A DNA stretch of 64,000 nucleotides from Streptomyces peucetius (lineage in GTDB: Bacteria; Actinomycetota; Actinomycetes; Streptomycetales; Streptomycetaceae). The notes under the pieces are model-generated. The model was given only the letters and a program-made list of their open reading frames with translations. It had not been told where the DNA came from and ran no database searches. The stretch's first letter is position 1, and every line of letters starts with the position of its first letter. Location: NCBI RefSeq assembly GCF_025854275.1, contig NZ_CP107567.1, forward strand, positions 7,006,001 through 7,070,000, in the 5' to 3' direction. Shown in pieces: positions 46,156 through 54,685 of this stretch. The position numbers and the translations under genes are program-made.

Positions 46156-46950
46156 GTGCTCATGTGGGGTTGGCAGGTGGGCGAGACCACGAGCGGCTGG
46201 CGACGAGTCCCGCTCAGAACAGTCGATGTCGCCAGGGAGTCGGGATACTCGGTGCAACAGGTCCGCGACCTGGAGCGGCTGGGCGTGATTCCCCCGGCCG
46301 CTCGATCGAGCAACCGCTACCGCGCCTATACACCTGTGCACGTGCACGCTCTTCGCGCTTATCGCGGACTGGCACAGGCCGTTGGGCCTGTCGAGGCACG
46401 GAAGATGCTTGCGGAACTGCGAAAGGCGACGATCGCTGTGGCCGCCGCGGCGATCAACTCGGTGCATGTTCGGCTTGCGCGGGAACGGGACGAGGCTCTG
46501 CGTGCGCAGAAGGCGTTGCGTGCGATCCAAGCGGAGGGGGCCGTTGACGAGTTCGAGCAGGAGAGCGACACCATGACGATCACCGAGCTCGCCGGAGCAA
46601 TTGGTGTACGTCCGTCGGCCCTGCGGTTCTGGGAGCAGGAAGGGCTGGTCGCCCCAGAGCGCGTCACGTCACTGAGAGCACGGCGCTATGGCCCTACGGC
46701 GATCGGAGCGGCCCGCATCGTCGCGGCCCTGCGCGGCAGTGGTTACGGCGTTTCCGCGGTGCGCGACGTCATGAACTCCCTGCACCGGCTCGACGGCCTG
46801 GAAGAGACCGAACGCACCCTGCAACAGCGTCTTGACCAGATCGCCGGACGCACCGTTGCGCTGCTTCGGGCGGGCACAGATCTGGCAGCCGTCATCGCGT
46901 CCGATCAGGAACCCGACGACCGCCTGTCCGGAGCCACCGACGGCAGGTGA
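46156..46950 (+). CDS. Double-domain MerR-family regulator
   Basis: The 264-residue protein has two MerR-type winged-helix regions: one at about res 20-75 (TVDVARESGYSVQQVRDLER, then NRYRAYTPVHVHALRAY) and a second at about 145-215 (TITELAGAIGVRPSALRFWE, then RRYGPTAIGAARIVAAL). A helical linker separates them and a short coiled segment follows. Normal MerR proteins have one such domain and dimerise; two in one chain could give a covalent pseudo-dimer. The start is uncertain: GTG 46156 or ATG 46162. No metal-binding cysteines are seen. Confidence 0.75.
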   Translation: MLMWGWQVGETTSGWRRVPLRTVDVARESGYSVQQVRDLERLGVIPPAARSSNRYRAYTPVHVHALRAYRGLAQAVGPVEARKMLAELRKATIAVAAAAINSVHVRLARERDEALRAQKALRAIQAEGAVDEFEQESDTMTITELAGAIGVRPSALRFWEQEGLVAPERVTSLRARRYGPTAIGAARIVAALRGSGYGVSAVRDVMNSLHRLDGLEETERTLQQRLDQIAGRTVALLRAGTDLAAVIASDQEPDDRLSGATDGR

Positions 46951-47147
46951 CACCCGGCCGGACCCCCGACCGGCACCTGGCGACCGCCGGAGGCGTGCCT
47001 CCAGGGCACGCGCCGGCCGTCCTGCGCAAGCTCTCCCTGCTCCAACCTCACGCCTCCGGGCGCGCGGTGACATCCTCGGTGCTCACTGACTTCGGCCGCG
47101 GGGAGTCACCAGCCCACCGCCTCGGGGCGGCGGCGTTGCGGCGGGCA

Positions 47148-47609
47148 TCACCGGAGCGGGAGGTCGACTCCGTACTCGTCTCTGGGCCGGGGGCCGTGGA
47201 TGCGCCGGTCTGCCTCCGGGATGGCGACGTCGTTGATGCTCGCCTCCCGGCGCCGCATGAGGCCACGCTCGTCGAACTCCCAGAGCTCGTTGCCGTGACT
47301 GCGCCACCACTGGCCTTCCGCGTCGTGCCACTCGTATTGGAAGCGGACGGCGATCCGGTCCTCGTGGAACGCCCAGAGACTCTTGCGCAGCGCGTAGTCC
47401 AGTTCGCGCTCCCACTTGGCTGCCAGAAAGGCGACGATCTCGTCGCGGCCGTTGATGAACGCGTCCCGGTTCCGCCACCTCGAGTCCGGCGTGTAGGCCC
47501 GCGCCACCCGATGGGGATCGCGGGTGTTCCACGCGTCCTCGGCAGCCTGGACCTTTTGCAGGGCCGTCTCCTGCGTGAAGGGCGGGTAGGGCGGGCGGTT
47601 TTCCGGCAC
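47148..47609 (-). CDS. DUF1348/nuclear transport factor 2-like protein
   Basis: The 153-residue protein is a SnoaL/NTF2-type cone fold of the DUF1348 family. Marks are [39 protein letters not shown] and [23 protein letters not shown] 47609 follows GAGGAGG and is the family start. It diverges from a tetR gene; two palindromes lie between them, so TetR most likely represses it. Catalytic role unknown. Confidence 0.82.
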   Translation of the reverse strand: MPENRPPYPPFTQETALQKVQAAEDAWNTRDPHRVARAYTPDSRWRNRDAFINGRDEIVAFLAAKWERELDYALRKSLWAFHEDRIAVRFQYEWHDAEGQWWRSHGNELWEFDERGLMRRREASINDVAIPEADRRIHGPRPRDEYGVDLPLR

Positions 47610-47628
47610 TGCTGCCTCCTCGTCGCGG

Positions 47629-47680
47629 TGAGAACGTTCGTTCTCAATGATGGGTCTAAGGTAGGGAACGACCGTTCTCA
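47629..47680. promoter_or_regulatory. Two TetR-type operators in the divergent region
   Basis: TGAGAACGTTCGTTCTCA (47629-47646) is a palindrome with 8-bp arms and 2-base centre. A second copy, AGGGAACGACCGTTCTCA (47663-47680), differs at two positions of its left arm. They start 34 bp apart between the DUF1348 gene and tetR and fit dual-dimer binding by the adjacent regulator. Confidence 0.82.
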
Positions 47681-47697
47681 ACGTCAAGGAGTCTGGC

Positions 47698-48264
47698 ATG
47701 CCCGCCCCGCTCACCGATGAGCAGAACCGTCTGGACCGCGAGGCACTGCTCGACGCAGCGGAGAGGCTCCTCTGCGAGCGTGGCATCCAGGCGGTCGGTA
47801 TGGACGAGATCCGTGCGGCATCCGGCCTGCCGCTGAAGCGGATCTACCGGTTCTTCGCGGCGAAGGAGGACTTGGTGGTCGCGATGCTCAAACGTCGCGA
47901 CCTGCGGTGGAGGGGAAACCTGTCCGCCCGCGTGGAGCAGGTTCCGGATCCGCACGAGCGTGTACTCGCCGTCTTCGACTGGCTTGCCGAGTGGTTCGCC
48001 GAACCCGGTTTCCGTGGATGCGCCTGGATCAACGCGTTCGGCGAACTCGGGGCGTCGTCCGAGGCGGTGCTGGCCGAAGTCCGGTCGCACAAGGAGAAGT
48101 TCCACGATCAGGTCGCGGTGTGGGTCCACGCCACCGGAGTCCCGGTGGTCGAACCCGTATTCCTGCTCGCCGAAGGAGCGATCGTGACAGCCGGCATCAA
48201 CGGCGACCCTGCCCCGGCCCGTCACGCACGCGCAGCCGCCGCCGTACTGCTCGGGAGGCCCTGA
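47698..48264 (+). CDS. TetR-family transcriptional regulator
   Basis: The 188-residue protein has an N-terminal TetR HTH ([20 protein letters not shown] then [17 protein letters not shown]) and a helical ligand domain with [13 protein letters not shown], as in the TetR_C regulators of DUF1348 and oxidoreductase genes. ATG follows AAGGAG. Two palindromic operators lie just upstream, implying autorepression and control of the divergent gene. The ligand is unknown. Confidence 0.88.
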   Translation: MPAPLTDEQNRLDREALLDAAERLLCERGIQAVGMDEIRAASGLPLKRIYRFFAAKEDLVVAMLKRRDLRWRGNLSARVEQVPDPHERVLAVFDWLAEWFAEPGFRGCAWINAFGELGASSEAVLAEVRSHKEKFHDQVAVWVHATGVPVVEPVFLLAEGAIVTAGINGDPAPARHARAAAAVLLGRP

Positions 48265-48324
48265 TCCCTGGCCGCACCGGCCGGCACCGCCGCGTCGGCC
48301 GACACTGCCCCTCCAGCCCCACGG

Positions 48325-48345
48325 GGCAGCCGGGAGCGGGCTGCC
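48325..48345. terminator. Hairpin between tetR and the defence operon
   Basis: GGCAGCC (48325-48331) pairs with GGCTGCC (48339-48345) around 7 bases. A competing stem CTGCCCC/GGGGCAG overlaps its left arm. It lies between convergent transcription units, in a 258-bp gap that holds only a possible 43-codon scrap on the minus strand. Confidence 0.45.
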
Positions 48346-48522
48346 GCGTGCGTCAGCCCGTCAGGTTGGCGTGAGACATCCGGTCAGGTCGGCAGGCGGA
48401 CCCGGCCACCGGTCTTCGCTCGGAGCGTGGCTTCCAGCCGGTCGCATGCCTCGGTCTGGGCGGCGATCCGCTCGAACCTTCTCCCGCCCGACGCAACGCC
48501 CCTCATGGGCCTCATGCGACGG

Positions 48523-49623
48523 TCAGCGGCGAAGGAGTACGTGTCGCGGAATCTGCGCGGTCAGCGGCGGCTCGGCCTCCCCCTCGTACCCCAGGTGCAG
48601 TTCGTGCCGCGCTCGTGTCGCCAGGACGTAGTACGCCATGCGGAGGGCCGCCGATGTGGGGTCGGTCCCGGCGTCCGTGTGGGTGTCCGGGACCACCACG
48701 TGGTCGAAGCCGAGGCCCTTGGCGCTGGCCCGGTTGACGATGACGACGCCCGGCCGCGCCAGGTCGAGGGTGCGGTAACGTCCCTGAGTCGCCTGGGCGG
48801 TGTACATCTGGGGTTTGAGGCGAGGCGCGGTGCGCTCCAGCCGGGTCAGCAGGTCGAACTGGGCCATGGTCGAATTCAGGACGACTCCGATGGTGCGCCG
48901 CGGGTATGACTGCGCCATGCCGACGAGCAGGTCGGTGACCGCTCCCGGGCGGGAGAGGGAGTGGAGAAACGGCGGAGGTCCGTCGCGCTCGGGCAGCGCC
49001 GGCACGATGCGGCCGACGTGGAAGTGCTGTGCCAGCTCCGCGATCTGCCGCGTATTGCGATGGTTTCCGTCCACCTCCCGCATCTCGCACCCGCCGAGTG
49101 CCTTGCCGATCTCTGCCAGTGTGGAGTGGGTGTCGGTCAGGCGCTGGCACTCGTCCGCGTACACGGTGACGCGGGCGCCGAGCACACGGCAGAAGCGGTA
49201 GAAGCCGACGGGCAGGTCCTGGCCCTCGTCGACGACGACCGAGAGACCGGGCACCGGTTCTGTCAGCGCCGCCTGCTGGACAAGGGCACTCCAGTCGTAC
49301 CAGCCGTCGTCCGTGCGCGGTGCCTCGACGCCCGCCCGGTCCTGGTACCACCGTGCCAGCCACGAGTGCGCAGTCGCCACGACCACACCGTCCCGTTCGG
49401 GGCCGAGCGCCTTGACGGCGGGGTTGATCGCCTGCCGCAGCAGGTTGGAACGCGTCAGCAGCACGGACGGCCCACCCGTGAGGGCCAGCATGACCGCGCG
49501 CTGCGACGCCAGCAGGCTCTTGCCACTTCCGGGTGGTCCGCTGATGACGTGATGCCCGTCGAATGGAAGGCCCTCGAGCGACGCCCGTTGGCCCGGCGTC
49601 AGGTCCAAGTAGGTGACAGTCAT
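48523..49623 (-). CDS. Compact UvrD/Rep-like superfamily 1 helicase or ATPase
   Basis: The 366-residue protein has Walker A ISGPPGSGKSLLASQRA (res 28-44), Walker B VVVDEGQDLP (res 129-138), a sensor/arginine region DGNHRNTRQIAELA, and the UvrD C-terminal motif SAKGLGFDHVVVP. It is half the usual length of UvrD, lacking most accessory subdomains. ATG 49623 is chosen; a GTG overlapping the DrmB stop by four bases would add four residues. It is the last gene of the leftward defence operon. Its role is inferred to be DNA or RNA remodelling coupled to DrmAB. Confidence 0.8.
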   Translation of the reverse strand: MTVTYLDLTPGQRASLEGLPFDGHHVISGPPGSGKSLLASQRAVMLALTGGPSVLLTRSNLLRQAINPAVKALGPERDGVVVATAHSWLARWYQDRAGVEAPRTDDGWYDWSALVQQAALTEPVPGLSVVVDEGQDLPVGFYRFCRVLGARVTVYADECQRLTDTHSTLAEIGKALGGCEMREVDGNHRNTRQIAELAQHFHVGRIVPALPERDGPPPFLHSLSRPGAVTDLLVGMAQSYPRRTIGVVLNSTMAQFDLLTRLERTAPRLKPQMYTAQATQGRYRTLDLARPGVVIVNRASAKGLGFDHVVVPDTHTDAGTDPTSAALRMAYYVLATRARHELHLGYEGEAEPPLTAQIPRHVLLRR

Positions 49624-49631
49624 CCGTGCGG

Positions 49632-51491
49632 TCACTCCATTGCTGCCGCTGCGGCCGACCGGGCAGCCGCGACGATCGGTTCGAAGTAACCGGGCACCTG
49701 CGCGCCGCCGACGACGAGCGCCCGGTCCAGGAGCGTGTTGCCCGTCTCGCAACTGGTTTCGGGCAGTAGGGCGCACGCATGGCAGGCCGCGCGGTTGAGG
49801 TTGTCGAAGCCCTGCCCCGTGTGCTCGGCGCACAGCGGATCGGCCGAGCACCAGGCGGCGGCCTCCGTCATCCGCAGCAGCGTCTCGGCGAGCCGCGGCG
49901 CCTCACCCTGCCGAACCAGGCCGCCCAGGGTGCCTTCGGCGTCCCCGGCGGCGGTGTAGATCAGCACCCCGTACTGATCGTGCTCAGGCCGCCCGTACAC
50001 CCGCTCCCGCAGACTGGCCGTCGAGTACCCCGACTCGAACGAGAGCTGGCGGATCAGCAGATGCGCCAGCGTGTGCAGCAGCACGAAACGCGGGGACAGT
50101 TCGTCGCCGGCCACCCTGGCGAGCCGGTCGGCCTGGAACGAGCGCGTCAGGTCGTCACGCATACCGGCGACCCGCTCACGCACCCGCTGGTCCTGCTCCC
50201 AGGCGTTCAGCTCGGCCTTGTCGAGGGTGAGGAAGACTCCTTCGCCGAAGACTTCGACGGCGGGCAGCCAACGCGCCTTTCGCGCCGTGTCCGCCGGGAC
50301 GAACGACGAGTTCGGTGAGACCCGCCGGAACCCTTGCAGCGCCCGCACTTCGCGCAGCCGGTCCGCCAGCACGATCCGATCGACCCGCCTGCCCAGCCCT
50401 GCCCACGGCTCCGTCGCCTCATGGGTGAGCCCGAGGTCTGTCGCGCGGACGGCGAAGTCGCGGGTCGCGGGCGGAGCGGGGGACATGAAGGCCGCCCACT
50501 CCTCGCGGCTCAGGTCGGGGACGACCGGCTCGTCGGGGGCGTCCTGCGGAAGGGTCCCCTTGGCAGTCGGGGGAGCGGCGGCGCCCGTCTCCTCTGTGAG
50601 GAGGGCGTCGAGCAGTGCGTCGTCCGCTCCTGTGTCCTCCTTGATCATCTCTCGGAAGGCGTCGGCCCGCGGCGTACCCGCCACCCGGCACAGCGGCACC
50701 CACAGATCCGACGAGCGCACTCGTTCGGCCAGAAGCTCGTCACCGAACATGGCCGGGGCCTCGCTCTCGGGGATGTCGAGCGCGCTACTGACCACCGGGT
50801 AGTACACGTTGCCCGCCGTACGCTGGACGATCTGGACCGGCTTGACACACTCCGCGGCCTCGTTCCGCCGCTGCCACGGGTTCCGCCCGGAGCAGCGCAT
50901 CCCGTGCGTACCGAGCACGTCGAGCAGATCACGGGATGCGTCACAGCCCGTGGCCGTGCAGACCACGGACAACGCCTCGAGTCCGGTGGCCCGCTCCGAC
51001 ACGTTGAAGCGCAGCCTGTCACGCGTCGTACACGCCTGCCGCGCTGCCGGATCAAGGCCGGAGTGCGCCCAGAACCACCAGTCGACGTCTCCGAGGTGTC
51101 CGCCCGCACAGATCTGCACGAACCGCATGGGCGCCAGCTGCCGCACCGGCGAACAGCTCGGGCAGCGCGGCGGTGTGCCCGGCTTCTCGTCCGCGATGCG
51201 CCAGCGGACCATGCGGCGGCACGCGCCGCAGAACAGCCACGAGGGGAATCGGATGTACGGGGCGCCGGCCGCGTCCTGCCGGTCGAACCGGTCGTCGGCG
51301 GCCGGGGGAGCGGCGTAGAACCCGCTCACCTTCAGCTGGTTCGCCAGCCGCGGGGATTCGACCGGCTGCCGCTGCTTGGGCCAGTCGCCGATGCCGGTCG
51401 CCACGAACGACTCGCCCTGGATGTCGAACACGGCCCCGACCCCGAACGGCAGCACCGTCTGGGCCTGCCGCACCCGCAGTCGCCTGCTCAC
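49632..51491 (-). CDS. drmB: DrmB-like protein (DUF1998)
   Basis: The 619-residue protein matches DISARM DrmB. It begins with RQAQTVLPFGVGAVFDIQGE and has a CxxC pair set (FCGACRRM, RCPSCS; res about 83-110). A second metal-type region is CTATGCD and the DUF1998 core FVLLHTLAHLLIRQLSFESG (near res 472). The C-terminal cysteine motif reads CSADPLCAEHTGQ, AACHACALLPETSC. GTG 51491 overlaps the drmA stop by four bases, so they are translationally coupled. In DISARM, DrmB works with the DrmA helicase in phage DNA handling. No methyltransferase is adjacent. Confidence 0.86.
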   Translation of the reverse strand: MSRRLRVRQAQTVLPFGVGAVFDIQGESFVATGIGDWPKQRQPVESPRLANQLKVSGFYAAPPAADDRFDRQDAAGAPYIRFPSWLFCGACRRMVRWRIADEKPGTPPRCPSCSPVRQLAPMRFVQICAGGHLGDVDWWFWAHSGLDPAARQACTTRDRLRFNVSERATGLEALSVVCTATGCDASRDLLDVLGTHGMRCSGRNPWQRRNEAAECVKPVQIVQRTAGNVYYPVVSSALDIPESEAPAMFGDELLAERVRSSDLWVPLCRVAGTPRADAFREMIKEDTGADDALLDALLTEETGAAAPPTAKGTLPQDAPDEPVVPDLSREEWAAFMSPAPPATRDFAVRATDLGLTHEATEPWAGLGRRVDRIVLADRLREVRALQGFRRVSPNSSFVPADTARKARWLPAVEVFGEGVFLTLDKAELNAWEQDQRVRERVAGMRDDLTRSFQADRLARVAGDELSPRFVLLHTLAHLLIRQLSFESGYSTASLRERVYGRPEHDQYGVLIYTAAGDAEGTLGGLVRQGEAPRLAETLLRMTEAAAWCSADPLCAEHTGQGFDNLNRAACHACALLPETSCETGNTLLDRALVVGGAQVPGYFEPIVAAARSAAAAAME

Positions 51492-54400
51492 AGGTCCGCC
51501 CCCTTCACCGTCACCTGGCACTCCCGGTCGACGTTCCGCATCGAGTGCGGGGTCTCCCACAGGCCCCCGTACTGCTCGAAGTTCTTCAGCAGGTTCATCT
51601 GTCCCTTGCCCTGGCTGCGGTAGTACAGCTCCTTGCCCTCCTTGCGGGCGTCGAGCGCCTGCTGCTGCCAGGCCGACAGCAGTTCGTCCAGTTCCTCGTG
51701 CACGGCCGAGGCGGCCTGCGGATCACCGGCGGCGGCACGTGCAGCCAACTGCTCTGCGAGCGCGACCACGGCCGGCAGCCGGTCCAGCACGTCGCCCGCC
51801 TGGTTCTCGGCGGACAGGCCCAGCCCGTGCCGTACGAGGATCACCAGCGCGGCGTGCAGCGCACGGCGACGCGACGGTGTCGACCACGGCGTCACACTGG
51901 TCGGTTCGACATGCCGATACAGCGACCGGTGGTAGACGTCGAACGTCTCGTAGTGCGAACGGTCCCTGGGGCGTGTGGCGTTGAAAAACGTCACCACCAG
52001 GCCCGGCACCGAATGACGGCCGACCCGGCTGGTCGCCTGGATGTACTCGGCCGTGGTTTTCGGCTGTCCCTGCATCAGCATCATGGCGAGCCGCTTCACG
52101 TCCACACCGACCGACAGCATGTTGGTGCAAGGCAGGAACGACACCGCGTCTGAGGCGGTGTACGGCTTCTCCAGCCGGTCCAGCAGCACCGGTTGCTCCG
52201 CGCGCGGCAGGTTGCTCGTGAGCTCCTGCACCTGATGGTCGGTCAACTTCCGCGTGCCCCGGCCGCCGTCGAGGCCGGCCAGCTGCGCGGGGATGTCGTC
52301 TGCCGCGGCCGTTACCGTACGGCCGAGCTCGCGGAGGCTGTGGTGGTAGGCCACCAGCGTCCAGTACGCGTCCCGGTGCTCCTCCGGCAGCTCCCACGCC
52401 CCCTGCAGCATCGCCGCAGCCGTGGCGACGGAAGCCCGGCCGGCCGTGTGGCCCTGCGCCATCACGCCGACATAGCGACGGCCGGGCCGCGAGGCGTCGG
52501 GCTCTGCGAAGTACGAGTGGCGTGCGTCGAGCCCGGCGGGCGGGAACAGCTGCACCTCGCTCCCGTACAGCGCGCGCACCTGCTCCCCGGAGCGGCGGAT
52601 CGTCGCCGTGGACGCCACCACCTTCGGGCCGATGCCGTCGCGGGTGCACAGCCCGAGCACGGCCGACTCGTACAGGCCGACCGTCGAACCCAGCGGACCG
52701 GTCAGCAGATGCAGCTCGTCCTGGATGACCAGCGACGGCGGTGCGTGCCCGGTGCCGGAGCCGAACAGGCGCCCCGAGCGGGGCTCCCATGCGAGCCGGG
52801 CGAACTTGTCCACCGTGCCCAGCACGAACGTCGGTGGCCGGTCGTACAACTGCTCGTCTACGACGGACACCGGAAGCTCGTCGTGGAAGACACACGCGTC
52901 CCGCGGGCAGAAGAACGCGAACGAGCCGGCCTCGGCCCGCACCCCGTAGTCCCCGATGTCAGGCGACTTGTGGCTCGGCAGGATGCGTGTCCCGCACCAG
53001 GGGCACCGGTCCAGGATGAACACGTCCTCGGGCCGGGCGGCGCCCCGCACGTCGCGGAAGGCCTGCTGCGCCGCCTCGTAGGTGTTCGGGGACGTCGCCA
53101 GACCCACCCACAGCCCGATGGAGAACGGCTCCTCGCCGAGCGTCGCCGGATCCTCGCGCCGCAGTTCCTCCAGCGCGCACACGGTGGTCGCGGCGCGCTG
53201 GAACTGCTGGGTCGTGAGCAGGCTCAGCGTGTAACGGCTGAGGACCGCCGTGCCCCCGCCGTCCGGCTCACGCCGCCGCAGCACCATCACGAACGCCGCC
53301 AGCAGCAGATACGCCTCGGTCTTGCCACCACCGGTGGGGAACCAGATCAGGTCAGTGACGCTGCGGTCCTGGTGGCGCGGATCGACCACGCCGTCGAGTG
53401 CCAGCAGGAAGAACGCCAACTGGAAGGGGCGCCATGCGGCATCAGGGTAGGGCTCGGGGTCGGCGGCCACCGGGTCGCGGCGCGCTCGCCGCTCGCCGGC
53501 CTGGTCACGTGCCGAGTGGCGCATCTGCAGGGCCATGGCCCGGTTGGCCGTACGGAACGCCGCCACCAACTCGGGCCGCCGGGGGTCGCACAGGGTGCGT
53601 ACGCCGGACTCGATCCGGTCGACCACCGCCGCGATCCGGTCGAGGATCCGGTCCGCAGCCTCCCTGCCCCACATGGGGATCTCGGTGTTCCGCTGCTGCT
53701 CGTACCACTTGCGGTAGTCGGCCGCGAACCCCAGCAGTTCGTCGCGTAGTTCATCGGCGGGGACATCTCTGTCCGCCAGATGCAGCACCCGGAGCACGGG
53801 CAGCCCGACCGGGCCGGCGGCCTTGGCGGCCGGCACTTCGGACTCCGGCATGACGGCGGCCGCCACACCGATGATGTGCCCGGCCTGGTCGTGGACCTCC
53901 TTGACCGCGCAGCCGTGGCCGACCGCGTGCGTGAGCACGTGCCGGTACTGCAGCCGCAGCTCCTGCTCCTCCGGGTCGCGGCTGGCGAGCCGCACGCTCG
54001 GGTAGGGCCGGATCCGGCCGCCGACGGGCCGGGCCTCGAGCCGCACCTGGAAGAGCATCCGGTCCCACTGCGTCACCCGCCCGCTCTCCGCCGTCGCGGG
54101 GGCAGCGGTGTGCGCGGTGTTCACCAGCGCCACGGTGACGAGTTGCCCGCCGCCGAACCGGCGCCGCCGCACCCGGATCTCGGTCCGCTTGTCGAGCACC
54201 GTCCTGCGTTCCTCGTCCGCCGCGAGCGTGATCGTCTCCACCGGGAGTGTGTCGCGGTGCCAGCGCCTGCCGCGTTCACCCTGCCGCGTCTCGTACCGCG
54301 CCGCCCCGCACAAGACCTCCACGGCAGCGGCATCCGTGTAGAAACTGAACCCGAGCGACGACGGCAACCACGAGTTGGACTCCGGTATCGGGTCCGTGGC

Positions 54401-54613
54401 CGGTGCGGCGTCCTCCGCCGCGTCTTCGGCGCCAGGGCCCTCCAGCACTTCAGCGGTCTCGGTCAGCCGCCGCTGGAGATCGGCGTCCTGCGGGTACAGC
54501 GTCCCCATCAGGTATTGGCGGTCCGGCGGCGCGTCCAGTACCTCGTCCTCGCCGAACGCCGGACCGACCAGCTGCAGGCGCAGGTAGTCGACGAGCTCGT
54601 CTCGCGGATTCAC
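51488..54613 (-). CDS. drmA: DrmA-like DISARM helicase
   Basis: The 1041-residue protein is a superfamily 2 helicase with the DrmA layout. The N-terminal half contains a beta-rich region. Walker A is WFPTGGGKTEAY (near res 424), a DEAD-type box LVIQDELHLL lies near res 630, and motif VI QATSRVGR near res 858. A zinc-type insert (RCPWCGTRI, CPRDACVF) lies between the helicase lobes. GTG 54613 follows AAGGAGAA. In characterised DISARM, DrmA with DrmB forms the core that blocks phage DNA. The partner genes here (sigma-like protein upstream, UvrD-like ATPase downstream) are not the standard DISARM set. Confidence 0.86.
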   Translation of the reverse strand: MNPRDELVDYLRLQLVGPAFGEDEVLDAPPDRQYLMGTLYPQDADLQRRLTETAEVLEGPGAEDAAEDAAPATDPIPESNSWLPSSLGFSFYTDAAAVEVLCGAARYETRQGERGRRWHRDTLPVETITLAADEERRTVLDKRTEIRVRRRRFGGGQLVTVALVNTAHTAAPATAESGRVTQWDRMLFQVRLEARPVGGRIRPYPSVRLASRDPEEQELRLQYRHVLTHAVGHGCAVKEVHDQAGHIIGVAAAVMPESEVPAAKAAGPVGLPVLRVLHLADRDVPADELRDELLGFAADYRKWYEQQRNTEIPMWGREAADRILDRIAAVVDRIESGVRTLCDPRRPELVAAFRTANRAMALQMRHSARDQAGERRARRDPVAADPEPYPDAAWRPFQLAFFLLALDGVVDPRHQDRSVTDLIWFPTGGGKTEAYLLLAAFVMVLRRREPDGGGTAVLSRYTLSLLTTQQFQRAATTVCALEELRREDPATLGEEPFSIGLWVGLATSPNTYEAAQQAFRDVRGAARPEDVFILDRCPWCGTRILPSHKSPDIGDYGVRAEAGSFAFFCPRDACVFHDELPVSVVDEQLYDRPPTFVLGTVDKFARLAWEPRSGRLFGSGTGHAPPSLVIQDELHLLTGPLGSTVGLYESAVLGLCTRDGIGPKVVASTATIRRSGEQVRALYGSEVQLFPPAGLDARHSYFAEPDASRPGRRYVGVMAQGHTAGRASVATAAAMLQGAWELPEEHRDAYWTLVAYHHSLRELGRTVTAAADDIPAQLAGLDGGRGTRKLTDHQVQELTSNLPRAEQPVLLDRLEKPYTASDAVSFLPCTNMLSVGVDVKRLAMMLMQGQPKTTAEYIQATSRVGRHSVPGLVVTFFNATRPRDRSHYETFDVYHRSLYRHVEPTSVTPWSTPSRRRALHAALVILVRHGLGLSAENQAGDVLDRLPAVVALAEQLAARAAAGDPQAASAVHEELDELLSAWQQQALDARKEGKELYYRSQGKGQMNLLKNFEQYGGLWETPHSMRNVDRECQVTVKGADL

Positions 54614-54685
54614 GTACTCGGTTCTCCTTGTTGTCGTGGTGAGGGAAGCGCCCTGGCGCTTCGAAGTACTGCTACGTCAGGCGGT

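Noticed and set aside
48371..48522. Minus-strand 43-codon scrap (RFERIAAQTEACDRLEATL)
   Set aside because: Resembles the end of a specificity-subunit-like helix but is too short, with no start signal or partner.
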